Shown: piece after piece, positions 15,972 to 26,100 of the stretch | How the letters are laid out: every line of letters starts with the position of its first letter | Position numbering within the stretch: the first letter of the stretch is position 1 | NCBI GenBank assembly: GCA_964645775.1 | Contig: CAZYBU010000001.1 | Location: 124,001-188,000, forward strand | DNA length: 64,000 bases | Reading direction: 5' to 3' | From: CAZYBU01 sp964645775 | Lineage (GTDB): Bacteria > Spirochaetota > UBA4802 > UBA5550 | Notes under the pieces: model-generated | Told to the model about the DNA's origin: nothing | Databases searched by the model: none | Seen by the model: the letters and a program-made list of their open reading frames with translations, nothing else | Made by a program: the position numbers and the translations under genes

Positions 15972-18900
15972 CCTTTCTGTTAACCGGGCCGTTTTCGCGG
16001 CCATGCTCTTTATCGGTCTTACGGTCATCGGAGGGGTCAGTTATTCCAAGATGGCTATCGACCTCTTTCCGGATATAGAGTACCCGGTAGCCATTATTAT
16101 CACCGAGTATGAAGACGTGGGGCCCAAGGAGGTGGAGAGCACTGTTACCCGCCCCCTTGAGGAGGCCGTGGCAGGTATAAATAATATCGAGACCCTCTCG
16201 TCCCAATCATTCGAAGGTGTCTCTCTGGTAACCGTTGAGTTCGCCTGGGGAACCGACATGGGAGCCGGTGTGGCTGACATACGGGAGAAGCTTGATCTTA
16301 TCAAGCAGGCCCTTCCCAACGAAGTTGGAACACCGATGGTACTCAAATTCGATGTTTCCATGATGCCAATCCTGATAATAGCGGTTACGGGTGAAAGGAG
16401 TATTCAGGATATTCGTAACTATGCCGAAGACCACCTGAAGAGCCGGTTTGAGCAGGTGGACGGCGTGGCCACGGCCGATGTCATCGGAGGGTACGAGGAC
16501 GAGGTCAAGGTAGAGCTGGACCGTAACCGCATGGACGCCTACGGGATATCCATTGATACTATCACGCAGGTGCTTTTCCTTGAAAACATGAATACCGCCG
16601 GAGGAGAGGTAAAGACGGATATCATGAAGTACACCCTCCGTACCCGTGGAGAGTTCCAGACCCTGGATGACATTCGAAACGTTGTTGTGGGAGTTAAAAA
16701 CAGGACCCCGGTCTATCTGAGTGACATCGGGCGGGTTTATATGGGACCCGAAGAGAAGGACAATATAGTGCGGCTAAACGGTCATGACGGTGTTATCATG
16801 ATACTGCGGAAGCAGTCGGACATGAACACGGTCCAGGTTGCCCGCAGGGCCGTAAAGAGACTGGATGGAATTCAGGAGAACCTTCCCGCGGGGATCGGGC
16901 TGAACGTCTTTTTCAACCAGTCCGAGTACATAGAGAAATCGATCAATAACCTGATCCGGACCGCCATCCAGGGAGGTGTAATCGCCATTTTCGTAGTCTT
17001 CATTTTTCTTCGAAGCATGCGCGCGGCTTTGATACTGGGCCTGTCGATACCCCTCTCCATTATTATAACCTTTATCGGTATGTATATCTTTGATCTCTCC
17101 CTGAATATGATGTCCCTGGGGGGGTTGGCCCTGGGCGTGGGGATGCTTATAGACAATTCCATTGTTATTTTGGAGAACGTTTTCCGATTCAGGGAACGAG
17201 GGGCTCGTCCCATGGAGGCGGCGAAACTGGGCGCCGATGAAATGGCCATGGCCATCACTGCGTCAACATTGACCACTATCTCGGTCTTTCTTCCCTTCCT
17301 CTTTACCGAGGGCCTGGCCGGGCAGCTTTTCAAGGACATGGCCCTCACCATCGCCTTCTCCCTCCTGGCTTCTCTTCTGGTGGCCCTGACCCTGGTCCCT
17401 ATGATGACTTCCCGGGTCATAAAGGTGCTCCATCCTGCCTACGGGGACCGAATCCCGGTGGTGGGACGCCTGTTGGACTGGACGGATAAGGCCTTTCATG
17501 AACTGGAATACTACTATGGAAGGGTCATCCGATGGGCCCTGTCACATCGTAAACGGGTGGTAGCCTATACAGGTATGGCGATAGTTATCGGTCTTGTACT
17601 ACTTCCCTTTGCCGGAATGGAGTTTATTCCGGAACAGGATGAGAACCGGCTTACCTTCTATGTGGAGCTTCCCGTGGGGACCAACCTGGAGAGCACGGAA
17701 GAAGTCATGAAGATGGTGGAGAAACGGGTCATGAACGTCTTAAAGAAGGATGAATACGCGGGACTCAATGTCCGGGCCGGGCAGGGAACCGGGATCTCCG
17801 CCGTTTTCAGTGAGACAAAGGACCATATGGGAAAGGTTGAGATCCGCTTTACGGGTCAGAGCGAACGGGAACGATCCGACAATGAGCTGAGAAAGATTCT
17901 GAGATTGGCTCTCCGGGACGTGCCCGGCGCGAAGATAAACTTTTCCCGGGGTGGCAGGGAAGGAGGCGGGCTGGGAGGATCTTTTATCACGGTGGAGATC
18001 TATGGCTACGACCTGGAGGACGCGGCCTCCTATACCCGGGAGATATACCGGGCCCTCGAGAAGATCCCCGGTGTCTACGATCTGGAAATATCGAGGGAGG
18101 AGGGACTACCTGAGAAACAGATTATTATTAACAGAGACAAGGCCTCCAAGATGGGCCTTAATACTACTGTCGTGGCTAATATGGTAAAGGACAGTGTGGC
18201 AGGCAAGAAGTCGACTATCTACAGAAAGGAAGGGGAAGAGTATGACGTGGTCGTCCGTCTGCGGGAAGAGGACAGAAGGACCATACGGGACATACTTTCC
18301 CTGAAGATACAGACTCCCACGGGGGACGCCGTTCCCCTGGGAAACATTATTAACATAAAAACCATAAGTGGACCCACGGCCATTGAACGTAAGAAACAGG
18401 AGCGGGTTGTCTTCATAAACTGCAAGGCGGAAGGGAGGGACCTCAGGAGCGTGGCCCTGGACATGAAAAAGGTCATCAGGAATATTGTTCCACCGAAGAA
18501 CTTCCATGCCCGGGTGGCCGGCTCCTATGAGGACATGAACGAGTCCTTCCGGGATCTTTCGCTCGCTCTTCTTCTGGCAGTGGTCCTGATCTACATTATC
18601 ATGGCTTCCCAGTTCGAGTCTCTCTGGGCGCCTTTTATCATCATGGTGACCATGCCGACCATGATCTTCGGTGTTTCCTTTTTCCTGTTCCTGACGGGAA
18701 CGACCTTTAATGTTATATCCTTCATGGGGGTGCTGATGCTTGCCGGCATTGTGGTTAACAACGCCATTGTCTACGTGGACTACACGAACATTCTGCGAGC
18801 CCGGGGGAAAAGCCTCCATGAGGCCCTTTCCACGGCCGGTGAACTGCGATTACGACCCATCCTGATGACCACCTTCACGACCATCTTCGGCCTGGTGCCC

Positions 18901-19080
18901 ATGGCCATAGGACTGGGGGAAGGATCGGAGCTGACCACACCCCTGGCGCGTGCCGTTATCGGGGGATTGAGCTCATCGTTCATCTTTACTCTGGTCTTTC
19001 TTCCGGTAGTCTATTCCCTGCTGGAGCAGATCAAGGAGAGCATACAGGCCCGGCTCGCCCGTGCAAAGGGAGGATATTGA
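15958..19080 (+). CDS. Efflux RND transporter permease (AcrB/HAE type)
   Basis: A proton-driven RND pump of 1040 residues, full length, with twelve predicted membrane helices and two large periplasmic loops. RND landmarks include YPVAIIITEYEDVGPKEVE near the N terminus, the TM4 segment GMLIDNSIVILENVFRFRERG and the C-terminal LMLAGIVVNNAIVYVDY. The TM4 proton-relay position has a single Asp followed by Asn, unlike the Asp-Asp of AcrB. It sits downstream of its adaptor and TolC and upstream of a PII-like gene. The substrate is unknown, probably amphipathic drugs, bile-like compounds or lipids. Confidence 0.95.
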   Translation: MRLSDLSVNRAVFAAMLFIGLTVIGGVSYSKMAIDLFPDIEYPVAIIITEYEDVGPKEVESTVTRPLEEAVAGINNIETLSSQSFEGVSLVTVEFAWGTDMGAGVADIREKLDLIKQALPNEVGTPMVLKFDVSMMPILIIAVTGERSIQDIRNYAEDHLKSRFEQVDGVATADVIGGYEDEVKVELDRNRMDAYGISIDTITQVLFLENMNTAGGEVKTDIMKYTLRTRGEFQTLDDIRNVVVGVKNRTPVYLSDIGRVYMGPEEKDNIVRLNGHDGVIMILRKQSDMNTVQVARRAVKRLDGIQENLPAGIGLNVFFNQSEYIEKSINNLIRTAIQGGVIAIFVVFIFLRSMRAALILGLSIPLSIIITFIGMYIFDLSLNMMSLGGLALGVGMLIDNSIVILENVFRFRERGARPMEAAKLGADEMAMAITASTLTTISVFLPFLFTEGLAGQLFKDMALTIAFSLLASLLVALTLVPMMTSRVIKVLHPAYGDRIPVVGRLLDWTDKAFHELEYYYGRVIRWALSHRKRVVAYTGMAIVIGLVLLPFAGMEFIPEQDENRLTFYVELPVGTNLESTEEVMKMVEKRVMNVLKKDEYAGLNVRAGQGTGISAVFSETKDHMGKVEIRFTGQSERERSDNELRKILRLALRDVPGAKINFSRGGREGGGLGGSFITVEIYGYDLEDAASYTREIYRALEKIPGVYDLEISREEGLPEKQIIINRDKASKMGLNTTVVANMVKDSVAGKKSTIYRKEGEEYDVVVRLREEDRRTIRDILSLKIQTPTGDAVPLGNIINIKTISGPTAIERKKQERVVFINCKAEGRDLRSVALDMKKVIRNIVPPKNFHARVAGSYEDMNESFRDLSLALLLAVVLIYIIMASQFESLWAPFIIMVTMPTMIFGVSFFLFLTGTTFNVISFMGVLMLAGIVVNNAIVYVDYTNILRARGKSLHEALSTAGELRLRPILMTTFTTIFGLVPMAIGLGEGSELTTPLARAVIGGLSSSFIFTLVFLPVVYSLLEQIKESIQARLARAKGGY

Positions 19081-19397
19081 TGAGTTCCGGAAAGAAGGGA
19101 AAGAAACCGTCTATGAAACTGGTCTTTATCATCTACAGCAACCCTGTGGATGAGGAAATCATAGAGATCCTGAGAGAAGAAGGCGCGGGTTACAGCAAGT
19201 TTGTGAACGTACTGGGAGAGGGAGACCGGGAACCTCAGCTGGGGAGCCATATCTGGCCCGGAATCAATAACTGTATTATCTCAGCCATGGACGAGACCAT
19301 GGAGAAAAAAATGAGTAAGCGTATCATCTCCCTTAAGGAAAGGTACCAGGGAATCGGGATAACGGTCTTTTCAACGGGTCTTGATAGCTGGGAATAA
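19080..19397 (+). CDS. Small PII/CutA-like protein of the RND operon
   Basis: A soluble protein of about 105 residues with a ferredoxin-like pattern: MKLVFIIYSNPVDEEIIEIL, a loop with KFVNVLGEG and GSHIWPGINNCIISAMD, and a final strand GIGITVFSTGLDSW. This resembles the PII/CutA-like proteins encoded next to RND pumps, which may sense a ligand and adjust the pump. Its ATG shares one base with the RND stop codon, so it is the last gene of the operon. The functional role is an inference from context. Confidence 0.6.
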   Translation: MSSGKKGKKPSMKLVFIIYSNPVDEEIIEILREEGAGYSKFVNVLGEGDREPQLGSHIWPGINNCIISAMDETMEKKMSKRIISLKERYQGIGITVFSTGLDSWE

Positions 19398-19434
19398 AAG
19401 GGTTCCAGTTTTAAGGCCTGCCTTGATCCTGGTG

Positions 19435-19452
19435 GGATACTACCTGGTATCC
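19435..19452. repeat. Inverted repeat between convergent efflux operons
   Basis: GGATAC-TACCTG-GTATCC is a perfect 6-bp stem with a 6-base loop in the 104-base gap between the PII-like gene and the opposing RND gene. There is no T run on either side, so it is not a clear terminator; it could stabilise a 3' end. Confidence 0.3.
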
Positions 19453-19501
19453 AACAATTCCCGGGAAGAATGGAGCGGGAACCTGCTTCGAAAGGAATGG
19501 A

Positions 19502-22500
19502 TTATCTGCGCCCCATGAGTCTCTGGATGTCCATGTGGATGAGATAGATCGAAGGTGTGAAGAGCAAAGTTATCACTGTGGCAAAGAGAAGTCCGTAGGC
19601 CATAGCCATGACCGTGGGCACGATGGCGTTGGATGTGCCTCCAATCCCGTAGACAGTCGGTAAAAGACCAAGGACCGTGGTCAAAGTCGTAAGAATAACT
19701 GGACGAAGCCGCTGGCGGGCACCGTCAATGATTCTCTTGATGGGGAATTCACTGTTATCCCGTATCTCACGGTTGATAAAATCGATCATTACCACGTTAT
19801 CGTTTACCACAACCCCGGAAAGACCGATGATACCGACAATGCCCATGAAGGTCAGCGGTATGCCGTGCAGGGTAAAGGCCAGGAGGGCCCCGATTATACT
19901 GAAGGGTATGGTTATCATGATAAGGAGCGGCTGGCTGACCGACCGGAAAAGAACCGTAAGCATAAAATAAATCATAACAATGGCAATGGAGAAAGCCCTG
20001 CCGAGACCTCCCAGGGACTCTTCGGTCTCCTTGGCCTCTCCTCCCATGGTAATGGATACTTCCGGATGGGCTTGTATGGTCTGGGAGAACCGGGTCAGTA
20101 CCTTCTCCGCTACCTGTGACGATGTGATCTGCTTCTCGTCCACGTTTGCTGTTATGGTGATGACACGGTCCCCGTTATAGTGGTTGATGACCGATTTACC
20201 TGTCTGCTTTTCAATCCTGGCCACTTCACCGAGACGAATAAGACGTCCAAACTGGTTAGGTATGAGAAGGTTCTCGATAAATTTCCTGTCTCTCTTGTAT
20301 CGTTCGTCAACCTGTACGCGGAAATCGAGGGTGTCCTCAATGGTCTCGATAGATGTGGCAACACTCCCCTCATAGGCGACTCGGACCGTCTGGGCCACGG
20401 TCGCGACATTCAGGCTGAATTGAGCAAGACGTTCATAATCAAAGGAGATATTCAACTCCTTCTTGCCCGCTTTCTGGTCATTGGTAACGTCAAAGACACC
20501 GGGAAGGGTTTCAAGGTATTCTTCGATATCCTTCTGGATTTTGCCGGTCAGGGTCATATCCTTGCCGATGATCTTTATGTTGACAGGTTCCCCTGTTGGC
20601 GGACCCAAAGACATCTTCTCGTAGAGAATCCGGGTGAAAGCTGGATACGTATCAATATTGATTTCTTTGCGGAGATTATGAATGATCCTTTCGGCTGTCC
20701 GGTCTCGTTCGGTCCTGGGAACAAGGACAACGATTATCTGGGACCAGTTTTCATGGGCACCTTTCAGATCACCGGGTCTAACATCGTGTGTCCCCAGGAT
20801 AATCCGTGTGGATACCATCTCATTCTCCGGTACGACCTCCCTAAGGTCTTTCTCCACCTTAAGGGAGAGGGTGTCCATGTACTCCTGGCTTGTCCCGTCC
20901 GGCGCCTCAAGATTTATATAAATTCTGTCGGAAGAATCGTCCCAGAAGAGGACAAAACCACGGATGGTCTCCCTGGATATGAACAGAGTTCCCACGAGAC
21001 CGGCAATTATCAGAAGAACCATGAAATATCTGAATTTCAGAACTCTTGCAAGGAAACGGCTGTACCATTTTTCCAGTACGGAGAACCATCCTCCTCCTGT
21101 TACCTTCAAGGCTTTGCCCTGTTTATTCTTTTTGGACCCGTGTATGAGATGATTTGGAAGGAGAAAATAGCCCTCAAAGAGAGAAGCAAGAAGGGCCACG
21201 GTGATGACGAGGGGAAAGATGAAAATGACCTTGCCCATCATCCCTTTGATGGCAAGCATTGGAAGAAAAGCCACGATGGTTGTTGTTATGGATACTGTCA
21301 CAGGAGCGATAACTCTTCTTACTCCATTTGCAGCGGCATCAAGGGGAGGAAGACCCCGCTCCCGTTCCACGAAAATTGCTTCACCGATAACGATACCGTC
21401 ATCCACCAGTATTCCGAGAATGGTTACAACAGCGGCTATGGAAACCAGGTTAAGGGTTATGCCATAGAGGTTCATCCCGATGAGGGTAATCATGAGACTG
21501 ATCGGTATGGCCACGGCTATCCAGAAGGAAGAACGGAGATTCAGAAAAAACAGGAGTACCAGAACAACCAGTATGAAACCTATAGCAGCGTTCCCGAGAA
21601 CGGCATTGAGCATGGAGGATATGGAATCGGATTGATCGTTAATGATTTCAGCCTGGAATTCGGAATCTATAAGTGGATCGGTTTCAATAAATGTTCTGAC
21701 GTTTTCCGCCGTGGTGATGATATCCGCGTTTTCATTTTTCACGATTTCAAGGATAATGGCCCTTTTGCTGTTAACACGGGTCAAACTTGTTGTTTGTTTA
21801 AACCCGTAGGAGACGTCGGCGATATCCTGTATGCGGATCTTCTTTCCCTCGAAGTTTGAACGTATTATAACATCCCTGACATCCAGGGGATCTTCAAACT
21901 CACCGATGGTGACAATGGTCTGCTCGTTCTGAAGGGACTGCAGGGTTCCGCCCGTTGCGCGAACGTTTCTCGCGCGGATACTGTCTACTACGTTATTCAG
22001 TGACACGTAGTAGCTGTCCATCTTAGTAAGATCGACATCGATATGGACCTCTCTTTCCCGGTATCCGTATTTTCGAACCGAACTGACCCCTTCAATCTTG
22101 AGGAGAAGTTCTTCCATTTTATCGGACTGATAGTTTAGCCTGTATTCGTCAGGCTCTGATTCTCCACGGGACATAACGGCAATGTGCATGATACCCATCA
22201 TTTTGGGATTGAGGTCCAGAATCTTGAGGGTTTCGACGTCTTCGGAAATGGATGGAATATTTGAGGTCGTTATGTTCCGGAATACCTCGTCCTTGACAGC
22301 CTGCTTGTTCTGGAGGTCGTAGTCGAGGAAAAGAGCGATGGTTCCCAGGTTTTCGATGGAATAGGATGAGAAGTAACGGATACCGGATATCTTTCTCAGC
22401 TCCTTTTCGATCGGTATAACAGCGTTCATCTCTACGTCACGGGAACTGGCACCTGGATACACTGCATAGATGACCATTTTGTCCATGTCGACCGAAGGGT

Positions 22501-22612
22501 ACATCTCCCGGTTGATGTTTGTGCTGCTCATGATACCGGCAAAAAAGATAAAGATCATGATCAGGTTGACCAGGAGTGTGTTGCCGGCGAAGAAGCGTAG
22601 AATGCGATTCAT
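19502..22612 (-). CDS. Efflux RND transporter permease, second system
   Basis: A full-length RND pump of about 1036 residues. Landmarks: NREMYPSVDMDKMVIYAVYPGASSRDVE at the N terminus, TM4 GILVDDGIVIGEAIFVERERG with both proton-relay aspartates, and IIGLSGVVVNDNVVMIDFINRE in the C-terminal half. ATG 22612 is chosen over the TTG at 22639. The upstream tolC-like stop is two bases before this ATG, so the two genes are coupled. No adaptor gene lies in this operon, unlike the TetR-controlled system that faces it. It is only distantly similar to the other RND protein, so it is not a recent duplicate. Confidence 0.94.
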   Translation of the reverse strand: MNRILRFFAGNTLLVNLIMIFIFFAGIMSSTNINREMYPSVDMDKMVIYAVYPGASSRDVEMNAVIPIEKELRKISGIRYFSSYSIENLGTIALFLDYDLQNKQAVKDEVFRNITTSNIPSISEDVETLKILDLNPKMMGIMHIAVMSRGESEPDEYRLNYQSDKMEELLLKIEGVSSVRKYGYREREVHIDVDLTKMDSYYVSLNNVVDSIRARNVRATGGTLQSLQNEQTIVTIGEFEDPLDVRDVIIRSNFEGKKIRIQDIADVSYGFKQTTSLTRVNSKRAIILEIVKNENADIITTAENVRTFIETDPLIDSEFQAEIINDQSDSISSMLNAVLGNAAIGFILVVLVLLFFLNLRSSFWIAVAIPISLMITLIGMNLYGITLNLVSIAAVVTILGILVDDGIVIGEAIFVERERGLPPLDAAANGVRRVIAPVTVSITTTIVAFLPMLAIKGMMGKVIFIFPLVITVALLASLFEGYFLLPNHLIHGSKKNKQGKALKVTGGGWFSVLEKWYSRFLARVLKFRYFMVLLIIAGLVGTLFISRETIRGFVLFWDDSSDRIYINLEAPDGTSQEYMDTLSLKVEKDLREVVPENEMVSTRIILGTHDVRPGDLKGAHENWSQIIVVLVPRTERDRTAERIIHNLRKEINIDTYPAFTRILYEKMSLGPPTGEPVNIKIIGKDMTLTGKIQKDIEEYLETLPGVFDVTNDQKAGKKELNISFDYERLAQFSLNVATVAQTVRVAYEGSVATSIETIEDTLDFRVQVDERYKRDRKFIENLLIPNQFGRLIRLGEVARIEKQTGKSVINHYNGDRVITITANVDEKQITSSQVAEKVLTRFSQTIQAHPEVSITMGGEAKETEESLGGLGRAFSIAIVMIYFMLTVLFRSVSQPLLIMITIPFSIIGALLAFTLHGIPLTFMGIVGIIGLSGVVVNDNVVMIDFINREIRDNSEFPIKRIIDGARQRLRPVILTTLTTVLGLLPTVYGIGGTSNAIVPTVMAMAYGLLFATVITLLFTPSIYLIHMDIQRLMGRR

Positions 22613-22613
22613 C

Positions 22614-24125
22614 TCAGTAGACCAGGTCCTGGTAATCAAAATTAAGATCGATAAGCTTACGTCTGATCTGGAGGATTTCGATCTTCTCCTGGGCTATCCG
22701 GTTTTCACTGTCCAGGACGTAAGTGAGATTAAGGCGGGCCATGTTGTATTTTCTGTATTCGGTCCTTAGTTTGGCTTCGAGGGCCTGAAGGTTCAGCTTC
22801 TTGTACCGCAGGCTGCGTTTGATACTTTCAGCCATCTCGCCGATGTTGGAAAGTCCCTGTTCATACTTCCTCCGGGATATCTCGTACTCATGGTTAAGCT
22901 GTTTTTTAAGTATTCTGGATTTCCTGTAGTCGGCCTTGCCTTCATGGTTGCCGATCGGATAGGTCAGCATCAGGCCGACTTCCAGGCCCACGTTTTCGCT
23001 GGATGTAAAAATCTTTCCAAAAGCGGCCCCGGCTTCGGGGTCCATTCCCTTTTTAGATACCTGGGCCATGAGGCTGAGCTGGGGCAGGGTTTTATTTCTG
23101 CCGGCTTTCTCAGCCATGTCAAGGCGCCGCATGGAATACTGGTATATTCGCCAGTTGCCTGTTTTTTCGAAGGGGACGGGACTGAATTCCCTGGCCATGG
23201 ATTTTTCTACGTACTTTTCAAAGGTAGATTCATCTGGAATATATTTTTCCGTGTCAATGTAGGGATAGAGGTTAACATTTATTTGTTTAAAAGTCGATTT
23301 CAGGGTGTTCAACTGGTCCAGGTAGGTGTAGAGTGCCAGGTTAGATTTATTTACGTCATCCAGGTCGGCCATTCCCGAACGGTAATGACGCTGAACAGTA
23401 GCAACGATCCTTCTCGTGTTTGTAATGGTGCCTTCCAGTATTTCGATGATCCGCTGGTAAAGGATCCAATCGAAATAGAGTTTCCGGTAGTAGGTCTGAA
23501 TGGATTTTCTGTACTGTTCCTGCCGGATCTTTTCAATTTCAGATTCAAACTTCGCGTCCTTTTCCGGGAAACGGTCGAGAAGTCCGAAGGAATTATAGAG
23601 GAGAGGTTGAGCCACTCCCACGTAGATTACCGGCTGGTAAAGGGTTTCATCAAAATGACCGCTCAATGAGGCGGGAGGAGACGTGTCATAATCATAGCTG
23701 GAATCCAGAATGCCGAATTTTACACCGGTCTTTAATCGTGTACCTGTTCTGGCGAAAGTCCGGGAAACACCGGTATCGACCTGAAGGCCGTGCACGCGGG
23801 AATGCGCGTTTATCTCTCCATCGATGGCAACCCCCAGGTCCCCGGAGCCGGAAAGAGACATGGAGGTATTGTCTAAAATATACTTTGTCTCCGATTCAAG
23901 GGTCCAATCCTCGATCTTTTTTTCTCTGTTGATCTTGTTTTCGGCCAGCAACTCTTCCATCTCGCTTTTCTTTAGTTCAGGAAGTTCATTTTTAAGAATC
24001 TGGCAATACTGTTCAAAGCTGATGGCTGTTTTATTTTCAGCGCTGTCCCGGGCCTCAAGGGAGAGGGGACTCACGGCAAGGATTATGAAGAGGAGGGTAC
24101 ACTGTTTCATGGTCTTAGGTATCAT
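22614..24125 (-). CDS. TolC family protein of the adaptor-less RND operon
   Basis: An outer-membrane efflux protein of about 500 residues with an N-terminal signal peptide (CTLLFIILAVSPLSLEA). The body is the helical OEP repeat type (RQEQYRKSIQTYYRKLYFDW; YRSGMADLDDVNKSNLALYTYL). ATG 24125 or 24110 places the signal peptide at the N terminus; the longer frame to 24197 adds a non-signal leader and is less likely. It is transcribed just ahead of the RND gene, which starts two bases after its stop. It is divergent from the UbiD gene. Confidence 0.88.
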   Translation of the reverse strand: MIPKTMKQCTLLFIILAVSPLSLEARDSAENKTAISFEQYCQILKNELPELKKSEMEELLAENKINREKKIEDWTLESETKYILDNTSMSLSGSGDLGVAIDGEINAHSRVHGLQVDTGVSRTFARTGTRLKTGVKFGILDSSYDYDTSPPASLSGHFDETLYQPVIYVGVAQPLLYNSFGLLDRFPEKDAKFESEIEKIRQEQYRKSIQTYYRKLYFDWILYQRIIEILEGTITNTRRIVATVQRHYRSGMADLDDVNKSNLALYTYLDQLNTLKSTFKQINVNLYPYIDTEKYIPDESTFEKYVEKSMAREFSPVPFEKTGNWRIYQYSMRRLDMAEKAGRNKTLPQLSLMAQVSKKGMDPEAGAAFGKIFTSSENVGLEVGLMLTYPIGNHEGKADYRKSRILKKQLNHEYEISRRKYEQGLSNIGEMAESIKRSLRYKKLNLQALEAKLRTEYRKYNMARLNLTYVLDSENRIAQEKIEILQIRRKLIDLNFDYQDLVY

Positions 24126-24267
24126 GTTATAGGCAACCCGGGTTTGACTGTATAGGACTCGTTGCAATCTAGGCATAAGACAGGGAAAGTTCAACACATT
24201 AATCTTCTATTTAAAGTCATGTGAAAATAGCCTTGCAAAAAATGACGTTACCCTGTTCCCGTAAGCT

Positions 24268-26100
24268 ATGATCTACGCATCAACCATGGAGCTGGTCCGG
24301 GGGCTTGAAAAACAGGGCGATCTTATTCGAATAAAGGATGAGATAGACCCTTTCCTGGAAATGGGAGAAATCCAGCGCAGGGCCTACAGGTCAGGAGGGC
24401 CGGCCCTTCTCTTTGAGCGGGTAAAGGGCTCTCCCTTCCCGGCTGCCTCAAACCTTTTCGGAACACCGGAACGGATACGGTACATTTTCCGGGACACGAT
24501 CGATGGAGTGAAAAGGGTCATGGAGATCAAAGGGGACCCTTCCTCTGTGTCAAAAAATCCACTGAAGGTTCTCTCCCTTCTGCCCGTCCTTTACCATGGT
24601 CTTCCGAAAAGGGTCTCGGCCCGTCGCACACCTTCCCTGTGGAGAACAACAACTCTTGATAAGCTGCCCGGTATTGTCTCCTGGAAAAAGGACGGTGGGC
24701 GATACATTACTCTGCCCCAGGTCTACACGGAAGGTCCGGAGAGCAGAGGCCCCCTGGGATCGAACCTGGGGATGTACAGGGTCCAGCTGGACGGCAACGA
24801 CTACGGTCCCACGGAGGTGGGGCTGCACTACCAGATACACAGGGGTATCGGGCATCATCATTACGAGCATCTCAGGCGGAAACTTCCGATGCGGGTCAGT
24901 ATCTTCATCGGGGGGTCTCCCGCCATGACCCTGGCCGCGGTCATGCCCCTTCCGAAAGACGTTCCCGAGGTTGCCTTCGCCGGACTTTTGGCCGGAAGGC
25001 GCTTCCGGTATTCACTTAACGATGGATTTGTCGTTTCGGCCGACGCGGACTTTGTCATAACGGGATGGATACGTCCCGGCGCGGTTAAACCTGAGGGCCC
25101 CTTCGGGGACCACCTGGGATATTACAGCCTTGTTCATGAGATGCCGGTCATGGAGGTGGAAGCGGTCTATCACCGTAAGGACGCGGTTTGGCCCTTCACG
25201 GTCGTAGGACGGCCTCCCCAGGAGGACACGGAATTCGGTTCCTTTATCCATGATATTACCGGTCCTGCCGTGCCGGCCGAGGTCCCGGGTCTGCATGAGG
25301 TCCACGCCGTGGATGAGGCGGGCGTCCATCCCCTGCTCCTTGCCATAGGATCGGATCATTACGTTCCCTACATGGCACGATCCCGGCCTGCCGAGCTTCT
25401 TACTATAGCCAACGGGATCCTCGGTTCTGGCCAGCTATCCCTGGCCAAGTTTCTCCTTATCGCCGCCAGGGAGGATGCCGGGACTCTCACGACAAAGGAT
25501 GTGAAAGGATTCTTTACCCATATCCTGGAGCGCATTCAGCTGGAGCGGGATATCCATTTTCATACCAATACCACCATCGATACCCTCGATTACTCGGGTG
25601 ACGGCCTTAACCGGGGTTCAAAAGTTATCCTGGCGGCCGCTGGCAGGCCTGTCAGGAAACTGAAAGATCGTGTTCCGGAACATCTTACCCTGCCGGCGGG
25701 ATTTTCCGATCCTGAAGTGATTATGCCGGGTATCATGGCTGTCAGGGGACCGGATTTTGAAAAGGAAGGTGATGAGATGGACCGCCTCACGCTCCACCTG
25801 GAACAGGTCCGAAAGATGGACGATTTTCCTGTGATCGTTGTTGTAAATGACAGCCGGTTCTGCGCCGGGGACTTCAGCAACTTTCTCTGGGTGACCTTTA
25901 CCCGGTCCAACCCCGCTTCAGATATCTACGGAGTCAGGAGTTTCACGGAGAACAAACACTGGGGCTGTCACGGTCCCCTGCTCCTGGATGCCCGCGTAAA
26001 GTCCCATCACGCGCCTTCTCTGGAGGAGGACCCGGATGTAAACGAGCGGGTGGACCGGATTATCGAAGCGTGCCCGGAGATTGTGAAAAAGAGCGGGTAA
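24268..26100 (+). CDS. UbiD family decarboxylase
   Basis: A 610-residue member of the UbiD family, which uses prenylated FMN to decarboxylate (or carboxylate) aromatic or alpha,beta-unsaturated acids. Recognisable stretches are ELVRGLEKQGDLIRIKDEID at the N terminus, GMYRVQLDG, HHYEHLRRK, PEGPFGDHLGYYS, and FGSFIHDITGPAVPAEVPGLHE. It is longer than E. coli UbiD (about 500). No UbiX prenyltransferase or quinone gene lies nearby, so the pathway is open. Its 3' end overlaps the convergent HhH glycosylase gene by 41 bases. Confidence 0.9.
   Translation: MIYASTMELVRGLEKQGDLIRIKDEIDPFLEMGEIQRRAYRSGGPALLFERVKGSPFPAASNLFGTPERIRYIFRDTIDGVKRVMEIKGDPSSVSKNPLKVLSLLPVLYHGLPKRVSARRTPSLWRTTTLDKLPGIVSWKKDGGRYITLPQVYTEGPESRGPLGSNLGMYRVQLDGNDYGPTEVGLHYQIHRGIGHHHYEHLRRKLPMRVSIFIGGSPAMTLAAVMPLPKDVPEVAFAGLLAGRRFRYSLNDGFVVSADADFVITGWIRPGAVKPEGPFGDHLGYYSLVHEMPVMEVEAVYHRKDAVWPFTVVGRPPQEDTEFGSFIHDITGPAVPAEVPGLHEVHAVDEAGVHPLLLAIGSDHYVPYMARSRPAELLTIANGILGSGQLSLAKFLLIAAREDAGTLTTKDVKGFFTHILERIQLERDIHFHTNTTIDTLDYSGDGLNRGSKVILAAAGRPVRKLKDRVPEHLTLPAGFSDPEVIMPGIMAVRGPDFEKEGDEMDRLTLHLEQVRKMDDFPVIVVVNDSRFCAGDFSNFLWVTFTRSNPASDIYGVRSFTENKHWGCHGPLLLDARVKSHHAPSLEEDPDVNERVDRIIEACPEIVKKSG

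Noticed and set aside
17579..17594. Further copies of GATAGTTATCGGT at 17579 and 58488
   Set aside because: Both lie in frame inside genes and encode I-V-I-G with ordinary codons, so they need no regulatory explanation.
20180..21859. 559-codon rightward frame opposite the second RND gene
   Set aside because: Long because of codon bias in the antisense frame of a true RND gene; no domain is seen.
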